A stretch of DNA of 64,000 bases from JANNRR01 sp043736155. Its GTDB lineage: Bacteria; Pseudomonadota; Alphaproteobacteria; Rhodobacterales; Rhodobacteraceae. Both the position numbers and the translations under genes were made by a program. Shown piece after piece: positions 24,632 through 32,462 of this stretch (position 1 is its first letter; each line of letters begins with the position of its first letter). Below the pieces are notes generated by a model. The model ran no database searches. It saw only the letters and a list, made by a program, of their open reading frames with translations, and was not told the DNA's origin. The stretch covers positions 1 through 64,000 of the forward strand of contig JAYTDA010000222.1 in assembly GCA_043736155.1 (NCBI GenBank). The letters run 5' to 3'.

Positions 24632-25423
24632 CTATTCCACACCCAGGATATCCGGGGTTTGCCAGACCAGATGCTGGCCACCATCCACCGCCAGAAGCTG
24701 CCCGGTTACCGCAGGTGCATCGACCAGATAGCCCAGCGCCGCCGTGATGTCGCCTGCATTGGCACCGCGCTGCAACAGGGTGGCGGCGCGCTGGCGGGCA
24801 AAGTGGGCCTCGGTCTGCCGCGCCCCCCGCATCGTCGGCCCGGGGCCAATGGCATTCACCCTTACATGCGGTGCCAGCGCCTGTGCCGCCGTACGGGTCA
24901 GCGCCCAAAGCCCCGCCTTGGCCAGCGAATAGGTCATGAATTCCGGTGTCGGCTTCAACACCCGCTGATCCACCATATTGACCACCAGCGCCTGCGCCAT
25001 TGGTTCACCGTCAGTATCCTGCACAGCGCGCGGGGCCTGGGCGGCAAAGGCTTGCATCAGCATGAACGGGGCTTGCAGGTTGCTGGCCATGTGGCGGTGC
25101 CAGCTTTCCGCAGTCGCCGTGACCAGACTGTCATGTTCAAAGATCGAGGCATTGTTGACCAGCAGCGTCAGCGGCCCATCCAGCGCCGCCACCGCCCGCC
25201 CGACCAGCGCCTGCATCTGCGCCGGGTCGGTCAGATCGGCCTGCAAGGCATCGGCCTGCTGCCCCATCGCACGGATCTGGTCCACCACCTCGGCGGCACC
25301 CTCCGCCGAGGTGGCATAATGCACCGCAACGTCAAAGCCGCGCGCCCCCAGATACAGCGCCATCGCCCGGCCCAGCCGTTTTCCGGCACCTGTCACCAGC
25401 GCCCTGCCACCCGCCACCCTCAT
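24632..25423 (-). CDS. SDR-family oxidoreductase, FolM/pteridine-reductase-like
   Basis: This is a 263-residue short-chain dehydrogenase. The cofactor motif is TGAGKRLGRA; Arg in this motif (TGxxxRxG) marks pteridine reductases and FolM. The active site has Asp in place of the usual Ser (VVNMVDQRVLKPTPEFMTYSLAKAG) with Tyr and Lys in YSLAK, again the FolM pattern. It therefore probably reduces dihydromonapterin or dihydrofolate using NADPH. The ATG at 25423 overlaps the upstream microprotein stop (ATGA). It is the third gene of a leftward operon with an S49 peptidase. Confidence 0.78.
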   Translation of the reverse strand: MRVAGGRALVTGAGKRLGRAMALYLGARGFDVAVHYATSAEGAAEVVDQIRAMGQQADALQADLTDPAQMQALVGRAVAALDGPLTLLVNNASIFEHDSLVTATAESWHRHMASNLQAPFMLMQAFAAQAPRAVQDTDGEPMAQALVVNMVDQRVLKPTPEFMTYSLAKAGLWALTRTAAQALAPHVRVNAIGPGPTMRGARQTEAHFARQRAATLLQRGANAGDITAALGYLVDAPAVTGQLLAVDGGQHLVWQTPDILGVE

Positions 25424-25593
25424 GGATGCTTTGTCCCGCATTCACAGGGGCCTTTGCCGATCAGAAAGCGTTTGCATTTGGTGCACCGGCGCGACGCCAA
25501 AGGGCCCGGCAATTTGGCCCCCCGCATCCGCCAGCGGTTGAACATGGCAACCGCCACCATCACCACCAGAAACAGGGTAACGATCTTCAGCAT
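25420..25593 (-). CDS. Zinc-ribbon membrane microprotein
   Basis: This is a 57-residue protein: an N-terminal membrane helix (MLKIVTLFLVVMVAVAMF), a basic linker, then CTKC and CEC that together can bind one metal ion, as in a short zinc ribbon. It starts one base after the S49 peptidase stop and overlaps the SDR gene, so it is part of this operon. Small anchored zinc ribbons of this kind are uncharacterised. Real coding status is supported by the tight spacing and intact Cys pairs. Confidence 0.65.
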   Translation of the reverse strand: MLKIVTLFLVVMVAVAMFNRWRMRGAKLPGPLASRRCTKCKRFLIGKGPCECGTKHP

Positions 25594-25594
25594 G

Positions 25595-26395
25595 TCACAG
25601 CCCGTAGCGCGCCCACAGGGCACGCTCCTCGATGCTCATCGACAGTTCGGCCAGAACCGATGTTCCGAACCTTTGCAGCAGCGAGCGTTTCGGTCCGCTG
25701 ATGGCAAAGCGCACAGCGTCGCCGTGCATTTCCTTCATCTTCGGCACCAGATGGGCGATGCCATCGGCCAGCCCTAGCGCCACCGCTTGCGCCCCGATCC
25801 AGACCTCGCCGGTGAACAGATCGGCGTCCGCCAGCCTTGAACCCCGCCGCGCCCGGACCTCGGCGATGAAGCGCTGATGGATCGGTTCCTGCAACGCCTT
25901 CAGCCGCACCACATCCTCGGGCTTTTCCGGCTTGAACGGGTCGAGGAACGATTTGGAGCCACCCGCCGTATGGACCCGCCGCTCGATCCCCTGCCGCGCC
26001 AGCAGCTCGTGAAACCCGAAACTGGCGGAAATCACCCCGATCGACCCCACAACCGATGAATCATCGATCCAGATCTGCTCCGCCGCCGTCGCCAGCCAAT
26101 AGCCCCCCGATGCCGCGACATCTTCGACAAAGGCATGAACCGGCACCTTGCGCTCCGCCGATAACCTGCGGATCCGCGCAGAAATCAGCGCCGTCTGCGC
26201 CGGTGAGCCACCCGGCGAATTGATCACCAGCGCCAGCGCCACCGGTTTGCCCTTGCGAAACGCGCGTTCCAGCACCGGGGCCAAGGCCGCATCATTCAGC
26301 CCCCGGCCACCGGCCGCGATCATCCCCTGCAGCCGCACCACGGCAACCAGGGGCTTCGGTTTGAAAAAGGGGAAGAAGCGGCGCATGGGTGGCAT
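25595..26395 (-). CDS. S49-family serine peptidase (SppA/SohB-like)
   Basis: This is a 266-residue signal peptide peptidase family protein. The nucleophile Ser is in DVAASGGYWLATAA and the general-base Lys in GGSKSFLDPFKPE, giving the Ser-Lys dyad. LVINSPGGSPAQ is the conserved oxyanion region. There is no clear N-terminal membrane helix, only a short hydrophobic stretch, so it may be cytosolic or peripherally attached. Length fits the half-size class acting as an oligomer. First gene of a three-gene leftward operon. Confidence 0.87.
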   Translation of the reverse strand: MPPMRRFFPFFKPKPLVAVVRLQGMIAAGGRGLNDAALAPVLERAFRKGKPVALALVINSPGGSPAQTALISARIRRLSAERKVPVHAFVEDVAASGGYWLATAAEQIWIDDSSVVGSIGVISASFGFHELLARQGIERRVHTAGGSKSFLDPFKPEKPEDVVRLKALQEPIHQRFIAEVRARRGSRLADADLFTGEVWIGAQAVALGLADGIAHLVPKMKEMHGDAVRFAISGPKRSLLQRFGTSVLAELSMSIEERALWARYGL

Positions 26396-26578
26396 CTAGG
26401 CACAACCCCGGCGCAGGGCAAGGGCAGAGCTTGGGGCAGGGATTGGCTTTACCGCGGGTCTGATCCAGCATCCCGCCCCAAACCCAGTGCCGTTGCCCTG
26501 ATACGCATCCGTAACCCGCACCCTTTCCAAAGCGCCGATTTTGCGCAAAAAGGATGAATGGCACCAGCGAGGCACACC

Positions 26579-27547
26579 ATGTCAGACCCGTTCTTTCACC
26601 CGGTTTCCGGTCTTGATCTGCCGCGTTTTGCCGGGATTCCCACCTTCATGCGGTTGCCGCATGTGGGGCTTGGGGATCCAAAGCTGGCACAGGTGGATAT
26701 CGGCCTGATCGGGGCACCCTGGGATGGCGGCACCACCAACCGGCCGGGGCCGCGCCACGGGCCACGGCAGTTGCGCGACCTGTCGACGATGATGCGGGCA
26801 GAGAATGGCGCCACCAGGGTCCGGCCGTTTGAACGGGCCAATTGCGCCGATCTGGGCGATGTGGCGCCAAACCCCGCCGATCTGCACGACACACTGGCGC
26901 GGATGACGGCGTTTTATGACCGGGTCGTGGCAGCCGGTATCCTGCCCCTGACCGGCGGCGGCGATCATCTTTGCACCCTGCCGATCCTGCGGGCCGTTGC
27001 ACGGGCGCGGCCTGTCGGGCTGATCCAGTTCGACAGCCATACCGACCTGTTCGACAGCTATTTCGGCGGCTCGAAATTCACCCACGGCACCCCGTTCCGG
27101 CGCGCCATCGAAGAGGGGCTGGTGGACCCCTTACGCATGGTGCAGATCGGCATCCGGGGCACCGCCTATGACAGCGAAGACCTCGATTTCGCCAAAGCGG
27201 TGGGGGTCACCATCATCGGCATCGACGCGTTCCACCGGCGGGGTGTGGAGGATGTGATGGCCGAGGCGCGGGCGGTTGTCGGCAGCGGCGACACCTATGT
27301 CAGCTATGACATCGACTTTGTCGACCCGGCCTTTGCCCCCGGCACCGGCACCCCGGAAGTCGGGGGGCCGACCTCGTGGCAGGCACTGCAGGTGGTGCGG
27401 GCATTGCAAGGGGTCAGGATCGTCGGAGCCGATCTGGTGGAAGTGTCGCCGCCGTTCGATCCCTCGGGCGGTACGGCGTTTCTGGGGGTGTCGCTGATGT
27501 TCGAGCTTTTGTGCCTGATGGCGTTGCAGGTCGCGGCCGGGGGCTGA
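26579..27547 (+). CDS. Agmatinase/ureohydrolase-family enzyme
   Basis: This is a 322-residue arginase-fold hydrolase that releases urea from a guanidino compound. The binuclear manganese ligands are all present: GGGDHL, FDSHTDLFD and SYDIDFVDP. The usual DAH is DSH here. The ATG at 26579 is chosen at the start of homology. It is divergent from the S49 operon and convergent with znuB, with only 29 bases between stops. Agmatinase, guanidinobutyrase and guanidinopropionase cannot be separated by eye. Confidence 0.83.
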   Translation: MSDPFFHPVSGLDLPRFAGIPTFMRLPHVGLGDPKLAQVDIGLIGAPWDGGTTNRPGPRHGPRQLRDLSTMMRAENGATRVRPFERANCADLGDVAPNPADLHDTLARMTAFYDRVVAAGILPLTGGGDHLCTLPILRAVARARPVGLIQFDSHTDLFDSYFGGSKFTHGTPFRRAIEEGLVDPLRMVQIGIRGTAYDSEDLDFAKAVGVTIIGIDAFHRRGVEDVMAEARAVVGSGDTYVSYDIDFVDPAFAPGTGTPEVGGPTSWQALQVVRALQGVRIVGADLVEVSPPFDPSGGTAFLGVSLMFELLCLMALQVAAGG

Positions 27548-27576
27548 CTCCGGGCACAAGGCTACCTTTCTTCCAG

Positions 27577-28398
27577 TTACGGGGGAGGGGGGAGGCGGGC
27601 CGGGGCAAAGCGGCGCGCTACCGATCCACCCAGAACCGCCAGCAGAAACAGGCCAAATGCCACCGCAACAATGCTCGGCCCCGCCGGTGTATCCTGCCAG
27701 AGCGACAGTCCCAGCCCGCCCAGCGCCGCCAATCCACCGGCCAGCACAGCCCCCAAAGCCATCGCCTCGGGAGTCCGCGCCAGACTGCGCGCCGCCGCGG
27801 CCGGGATCAGCAGCATCGCGGTGATCAGCAACGCCCCCACCACCTTGATCGCCAGTGCCACCACCAGCGCCAGTGCCAGCACCAGCACCAGCCGTTCGCG
27901 CCCCGGATTGATGCCGGAGGCCTGCGCCAGATCCTCGTTCAGCGTCGCTGTCAGCAGCCGGTTCCAACGCCAGACCAGCAGCCCCAGCACCAGCGCCGCC
28001 CCGCCCCAGATCAGCGCCACTTCACCCCATGTCACCGCCAGCACATCGCCAAACAGATAGGCCGCCAGATCGACCCGTGCCCCCGGTTGCAACGACACCG
28101 CCACCAGACCCAGCGCCAGCGCCGCATGGGCCAGCACCCCCAGCGTGGTATCCATCGCCCAGCCCCGCCCGGCAAAAGCCGACACCAAGAGCGCCATCGC
28201 CAGCGCCACCGCCAGAATCCCGGCAAACACCGAGATCGAAAAGGCCAGCGCCAGCGCCACCCCCAGAATCGCGGCATGCGATGTGGCATCGCCGAAATAG
28301 GCCATGCGCCGCCATACCACAAAACAGCCCAGTGGCCCGGCAGCCAGCGCCACACCAAAGGCCGCCAGCCCGGCGCGGATCAGAAACTCATCCGGCAT
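27577..28398 (-). CDS. znuB: Zinc ABC transporter permease ZnuB
   Basis: This is a 273-residue membrane permease of the metal ABC-3 family with about eight helices. Characteristic runs include CFVVWRRMAYFGDATSHAA near residue 25 and KVVGALLITAMLLIPAAAA near 185. It overlaps the znuC 3' end by 11 bases and is the last gene of zur-znuC-znuB. It forms the zinc channel fed by ZnuA. The alternative metal, manganese, is unlikely given the zur gene. Confidence 0.92.
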   Translation of the reverse strand: MPDEFLIRAGLAAFGVALAAGPLGCFVVWRRMAYFGDATSHAAILGVALALAFSISVFAGILAVALAMALLVSAFAGRGWAMDTTLGVLAHAALALGLVAVSLQPGARVDLAAYLFGDVLAVTWGEVALIWGGAALVLGLLVWRWNRLLTATLNEDLAQASGINPGRERLVLVLALALVVALAIKVVGALLITAMLLIPAAAARSLARTPEAMALGAVLAGGLAALGGLGLSLWQDTPAGPSIVAVAFGLFLLAVLGGSVARRFAPARLPPPP

Positions 28399-29275
28399 CG
28401 CGATGCGCCTTTGCAGAGCCGGGGGCATGATGATGGCCATGACCGTTGTGGCCATGTTCATGTTCATGTTCATGTTCATCTTCATGGGAATGGGCATCGG
28501 CATGTTCATGGGCATCGGCATCGGCATCGGCATCGGGATCAGGCACCCCCCCGGGGCCCGGCGCATCGCCATGCACATGGTCATGCACATGCTGATACAG
28601 CGCCAATGCGCCACCGGTGCCCAGCCCGAACAGGGCGCGGTATTCCGGGGCGTTCGACACCACATGCGGGGTGCCTTCGCAGCAAATGTGACCGTTCAGG
28701 CAGATCACCCGGTCAGACGCGCTCATCACCACATGCAGATCATGGCTGACCATCAGCACGGCACAGCCAAGATTGGCACGGACTTGTTCGATCAGCCGGT
28801 AAAACGCGGCTTCGCCCTGTTGATCCAGCCCCTGGGTCGGTTCATCCAGGATCAGCAGGTCCGGGCGGTTCAGCAGCGCCCGGGCCAGCAGCACCCGTTG
28901 AAACTGCCCGCCGGACAGCGTCACCATTTGCCGTGTTTGCACCCCGGCAACCCCGACCCGTGCCAGCACATCGGCAATCTCGGCCGCGGTCCGCCGCTCC
29001 GGCAGCGCCAGAAAGCGCCCGACCGTCATCGGCATGCCTGGGTCGATATGCAGCTTTTGCGGCACATAACCCAGCCGCAACCCCGGTTTGCGCAGCACTG
29101 CGCCCCGGTCTGGTGGCACGATCCCCAACAGGGCGCGCAGCAGCGTGGATTTCCCCGATCCGTTGGGGCCGACGATGGTGACAATCTCACCAGGCTCCAC
29201 CGCCAAGTTGACCGCCTGCAGCACCGGTGCGCCGCCATGGCTGACGGTCAGGTCGCGGGCAGAGATCAGGCTCAT
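28388..29275 (-). CDS. znuC: Zinc ABC transporter ATPase ZnuC with a His-rich C-terminal tail
   Basis: This is a 295-residue ABC ATPase. Walker A is GPNGSGKST at 36-44, the signature is LSGGQFQR and Walker B is LLILDEPTQG. The last 67 residues (229-295) form an Asp/His/Glu-rich tail with 18 His, including DADADADADAHEH and EHEHEHEHGH, not part of the ABC fold and a likely zinc-binding extension. The corresponding DNA (about 28430-28560) is made of six-base simple repeats. Codon overlap ATGA with zur and an 11-base overlap with znuB show a tight operon. Confidence 0.92.
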   Translation of the reverse strand: MSLISARDLTVSHGGAPVLQAVNLAVEPGEIVTIVGPNGSGKSTLLRALLGIVPPDRGAVLRKPGLRLGYVPQKLHIDPGMPMTVGRFLALPERRTAAEIADVLARVGVAGVQTRQMVTLSGGQFQRVLLARALLNRPDLLILDEPTQGLDQQGEAAFYRLIEQVRANLGCAVLMVSHDLHVVMSASDRVICLNGHICCEGTPHVVSNAPEYRALFGLGTGGALALYQHVHDHVHGDAPGPGGVPDPDADADADAHEHADAHSHEDEHEHEHEHGHNGHGHHHAPGSAKAHRDAG

Positions 29276-29796
29276 GCCTGCGCCTCCCCGGCGGCGGCCC
29301 CGCTCATGGCGCAGCCGGGGCACAGGCCAACCGCTTCGAAACTGGCGAATTCCACGGTAAAGCCACTTTCCGCCGCCGAGGCTTCCAGTGCGGCGCGGGC
29401 GCGGGCAGCCGGGGCTTCGGCCACCAGATGGCACAGGCGGCAGATCAGGAACCCCGGGGTGTGGTTCTGCCCCGGATGGGTACAGGCGGCAAAGGCGTTC
29501 AACCGGTTGATCCGGTGCACCAGCCCCAGGTCAACCAGAAACTCCAGCGCGCGGTACGCCACCGGCGGCTGTTTGCCATAACCTTCGGCCGCCAGCCGTT
29601 CCAGCACCTCATAGGCCCCCATGGCGCGGTGCGTTTCCAGCAGCAGTTCCAGCGCGCGGCGCCGCACCGGGGTCAGCCGTGCGCCGGTGGCCGCAGCGAT
29701 CGCCTCTGCCCGCGCCATCGCATCGCCAAGGCAATGGCTGTGGTCATGGCTGGCAAAGGCCAAGGGGGCATCAGAAGGAAGGGTCGGAGAGAGCAT
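29272..29796 (-). CDS. zur: Zinc uptake regulator Zur (Fur family)
   Basis: This is a 174-residue Fur-family repressor. A winged helix occupies about 25-90 (TPVRRRALELLLETHRAMGAYEVL). Metal-binding residues include the His-rich N-terminus (SHDHSHCLGD), CRLCH in the dimerisation domain and the C-terminal CPGC. Like other Zur proteins it should repress zinc uptake when zinc is sufficient. It is the first gene of zur-znuC-znuB and faces znuA across a Zur-box-like palindrome, so it probably regulates itself and both znu transcripts. ATG at 29796 chosen after GCGCGAA. Confidence 0.9.
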   Translation of the reverse strand: MLSPTLPSDAPLAFASHDHSHCLGDAMARAEAIAAATGARLTPVRRRALELLLETHRAMGAYEVLERLAAEGYGKQPPVAYRALEFLVDLGLVHRINRLNAFAACTHPGQNHTPGFLICRLCHLVAEAPAARARAALEASAAESGFTVEFASFEAVGLCPGCAMSGAAAGEAQA

Positions 29797-29810
29797 TTCG
29801 CGCCTTGACT

Positions 29811-29825
29811 TGTTATGATATAACA
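29811..29825. promoter_or_regulatory. Zur box between zur-znuCB and znuA
   Basis: TGTTATGATATAACA is a perfect 15-base palindrome centred at 29818. It lies 15 bases before the zur start and about 40 bases before the znuA start in the 70-base divergent gap. The TGTTAT...ATAACA form matches alphaproteobacterial Zur boxes. One site could repress both directions. Confidence 0.8.
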
Positions 29826-29866
29826 TTATGCAATGGCGACACACCACAGGTCAAGGGAAACTGTCG

Positions 29867-30745
29867 ATGCACCCCGCCACACGCATTCTGGCCCCTTTGG
29901 TGCTGATCCTTGCCCCCCTGATGGCGCAGGCAGAGGTGCCGCGGGTGGTGGTGGATCTGCCGGTGGTCGGGTCGCTGGTGGCGCAGGTGATGGGCGATCT
30001 GGGGCAACCACAGGTGTTGCTGCAACCGGGCAGCGACGCCCATGATTTCCAGCTGCGCCCGTCGCAGGCCGGTGCGGTGGCCAAAGCCGGGCTGGTGATC
30101 TGGACCGGGCCGGACCTGTCGCCCTGGCTGGCGCGGACGCTGGAGGCGAACGCACAACAGGCGCGGACTGTCGCTTTGCTGGCGGCACCGGGGGTAGTTC
30201 TGCGGCCGTTCAACGGGGTCACAGGCACCACTGACCCGCATGCCTGGTTTGCCCCTGCCAATGCCAAAGCCTGGATAATGGCGATAGCCCAGGCGCTGGC
30301 CAGCGCCGATACCGCCAATGCCGCCACCTACCAGGCCAATGCCGCCAAGGCTCTGGCCGGTATCGATGCCACCGACGCCAGGGTGCGCCGGATTCTGGCC
30401 CCGGTTGGCGAGTTGCCGCTGATCCTGTTTCACGACGCCTTTGGCTATTATGCCGAGGCCTATGGGTTGAATATCGTCGCAACGATCAAAGACGGTGACG
30501 CCGCCGATCCGGGGGCTGAACGCATTTCCGCCATCCGGGCGCTGCTGGATCAGGGCTATGCCCTGTGCGCCTTTCCCGAACAGGGCCATGACCCTGCGGT
30601 GCTGGCCACCATTGCCGAGGGCACAGACCTGCGGATCGGGGAGGCACTGGACCCCGAGGCGATGGCGCTGGAACCGGGGCCGGGGCTTTATGACCAGTTG
30701 ATGACCACTACCGCCACCACTATTGCCGCCTGCGCTGCCCAATAG
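29867..30745 (+). CDS. znuA: Zinc ABC transporter substrate-binding protein ZnuA
   Basis: This is a 292-residue periplasmic zinc-binding lipocalin-unrelated cluster 9 binding protein. The signal peptide ends LAPLMAQA before EVPRV. Zinc ligands are the His in GSDAHDFQ, TDPHAWF and LILFHDAFGYY, with an acidic group in FPEQGHD. Unusually it lacks the His-rich loop that most ZnuA proteins carry between the first and second ligand; the ZnuC tail carries a His-rich segment instead. The ATG at 29867 follows AAGGGAAA. The gene is monocistronic as far as visible. Confidence 0.9.
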   Translation: MHPATRILAPLVLILAPLMAQAEVPRVVVDLPVVGSLVAQVMGDLGQPQVLLQPGSDAHDFQLRPSQAGAVAKAGLVIWTGPDLSPWLARTLEANAQQARTVALLAAPGVVLRPFNGVTGTTDPHAWFAPANAKAWIMAIAQALASADTANAATYQANAAKALAGIDATDARVRRILAPVGELPLILFHDAFGYYAEAYGLNIVATIKDGDAADPGAERISAIRALLDQGYALCAFPEQGHDPAVLATIAEGTDLRIGEALDPEAMALEPGPGLYDQLMTTTATTIAACAAQ

Positions 30746-30835
30746 CCCGCAGCTTTGCGCTGCCGCAGGAAATCCTGCGCCAGCCCCGCACAATCCGCTT
30801 GTGATCGTGTCGGGCAGAGTTTTACTGGCGTGGCT

Positions 30836-30940
30836 GGCACAGCGGCGCTGATTGGGCGGCGGCGGGATATGACCGGTCAGGCACTGGTGGTCAATGGCGG
30901 CGTTGTGGTGACGGGGCAGGCAATGGGCAAGTCATGGTAA
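30836..30940 (+). pseudogene. C-terminal remnant of an SDR dehydrogenase
   Basis: The frame encodes a short tail around DMTGQALVVNGGVVVTGQ, the usual C-terminal end of short-chain dehydrogenases. No catalytic or cofactor motif survives upstream, and the DNA back to the znuA stop is not recognisable as coding. Its stop overlaps the dgoK start codon by a few bases, suggesting it was once the first gene of that operon, perhaps the sugar dehydrogenase of the same pathway. Confidence 0.55.
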
Positions 30941-31848
30941 CGGCAGACTGGATCGCGGTGGATTGGGGCACCTCGCGGCTGCGGGCCTGGGCAATGGGGC
31001 CGGGTGGCGCGGTGCTGGCCAAAGACAGTTCCGATGACGGCATGGGCAAGCTGACGAGGGGCGGCTTTGAACCGGCGCTGCTGGCGCTGGTCGGCGGCTG
31101 GCTGGCAACCGGGCGGGTGACACAGGTGGTGGCCTGCGGCATGGTCGGTGCCCGGCAGGGCTGGGTGGAAGCCGCGTACCTGACCACCCCCTGCCCGCCG
31201 CTGGATGCCGCCCGGATGACATTGGCCCCGGCACAGGACCCACGCCTGTCGGTGCGGATCATCCCGGGCATCGCCCAGATGAAGCCCGCCGATGTGATGC
31301 GCGGCGAGGAAACCCAGATTGCCGGGTGCCTTGCCGCCGATCCGCAGTTTGACGGGGTGCTGTGCCTGCCCGGCACTCATACCAAATGGGTACGGATTTC
31401 GGCGGGTGAAGTCGTCAGCTTTCAGACCTGCATGACCGGGGAGTTGTTTGCCCTGCTGTCGGAAAACTCGGTGCTGCGCCATTCGCTGGCTGGTGATGCA
31501 GGCTTTGATCAGGCGGCGTTTGATGCGGCGCTGTCGGATGCGATTGCCCATCCGGCGCGGATCACGTCACACCTGTTCACCCTGCGCGCCGAAAGCCTGT
31601 TGCATGGTCTGGGCGCCGCTGCAGCGCGGGCGCGGCTGTCGGCCTGGCTGATCGGGATCGAACTGGCCTCTGCCCGGCCCTATTGGCTGGGGCAACAGGT
31701 GGCGCTGATCGGTGCTGCCGGACTGTCTGTCACCTATGCCGGGGCATTGGCAGCACAGGGCTGCACCGCCACCATCCTCGATGGCGACGCCATGACCCTT
31801 GGCGGCATCATCGCCGCTGCCACAAAGTTGAAGGACCAGTCCGCATGA
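30934..31848 (+). CDS. dgoK: 2-dehydro-3-deoxygalactonokinase
   Basis: This is a 304-residue kinase of the DgoK family. It phosphorylates 2-dehydro-3-deoxy-D-galactonate in the De Ley-Doudoroff galactose route. Conserved runs include IAVDWGTSRLRAW at the phosphate-binding N-terminus, MVGARQGWVEA, CLPGTHTKWV and TGELFALL. Its stop overlaps the dgoA start (ATGA). Length is normal. The start lies inside the tail of a decayed SDR gene. Confidence 0.93.
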   Translation: MVTADWIAVDWGTSRLRAWAMGPGGAVLAKDSSDDGMGKLTRGGFEPALLALVGGWLATGRVTQVVACGMVGARQGWVEAAYLTTPCPPLDAARMTLAPAQDPRLSVRIIPGIAQMKPADVMRGEETQIAGCLAADPQFDGVLCLPGTHTKWVRISAGEVVSFQTCMTGELFALLSENSVLRHSLAGDAGFDQAAFDAALSDAIAHPARITSHLFTLRAESLLHGLGAAAARARLSAWLIGIELASARPYWLGQQVALIGAAGLSVTYAGALAAQGCTATILDGDAMTLGGIIAAATKLKDQSA

Positions 31849-32462
31849 GCCGCACCCTGATCGCCATTCTGCGCGGCATCACCCCACCCGAGGCGGTGCC
31901 GATGGCACAGGCGCTGATTGATGCCGGGATCACCCGGATCGAGGTGCCGCTGAACTCCCCCGACCCGTTTGACAGCATTGCCCGGATGGCCACGGCCCTT
32001 GGGTCGCAGGCGCTGATTGGCGCAGGCACTGTGCTGACGCTGGCGGATGTGGCGGCAGTGGCAGCGGCAGGGGGGAAACTGGTGGTGTCACCCAATGCAG
32101 ACCCGGCGGTGATTGCAGCCACCAAGGCGGCGGGAATGCAAAGCTGGCCGGGTGTGCTGACCCCCACCGAATGTTTTGCAGCCCTTGCGGCCGGAGCCGA
32201 TGGGTTGAAGATTTTCCCGTCGTTCCTGATGGGGTTCGAAGGGCTGAAGGCGATCCGCGCCGTGTTGCCACCGGGTACCCAGGTCTATGCCGTCGGCGGT
32301 GCCGGGCCGGAGAATTTCGCACAATGGATGGCGGCGGGGGCCGATGGCTTTGGCATCGGCACCGCCCTTTATAGACCGGGGCGGTCAGTCGCCGATGTGG
32401 CGGCACGGGCGCGCGACATGGTGGCAGCCTATGATGGCGCAACAAAGGGGCAGATGGCATGA
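31845..32462 (+). CDS. dgoA: 2-dehydro-3-deoxy-6-phosphogalactonate aldolase
   Basis: This is a 205-residue class I aldolase of the KDPG/KDPGal family that cleaves KDPGal to pyruvate and glyceraldehyde 3-phosphate. The catalytic features are AILRGITPPEA, the Glu in RIEVPLNSPDP, IGAGTVLT, and the Schiff-base Lys in GLKIFPS. It is ATGA-coupled both to dgoK and to the following lactonase gene. Confidence 0.93.
   Translation: MSRTLIAILRGITPPEAVPMAQALIDAGITRIEVPLNSPDPFDSIARMATALGSQALIGAGTVLTLADVAAVAAAGGKLVVSPNADPAVIAATKAAGMQSWPGVLTPTECFAALAAGADGLKIFPSFLMGFEGLKAIRAVLPPGTQVYAVGGAGPENFAQWMAAGADGFGIGTALYRPGRSVADVAARARDMVAAYDGATKGQMA

Noticed and set aside
28304..29581. Long plus-strand frame rich in Met/Gly/Ile opposite znuC
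   Set aside because: It is the antisense of the znuC His/Asp tail codons and shows no independent signal.
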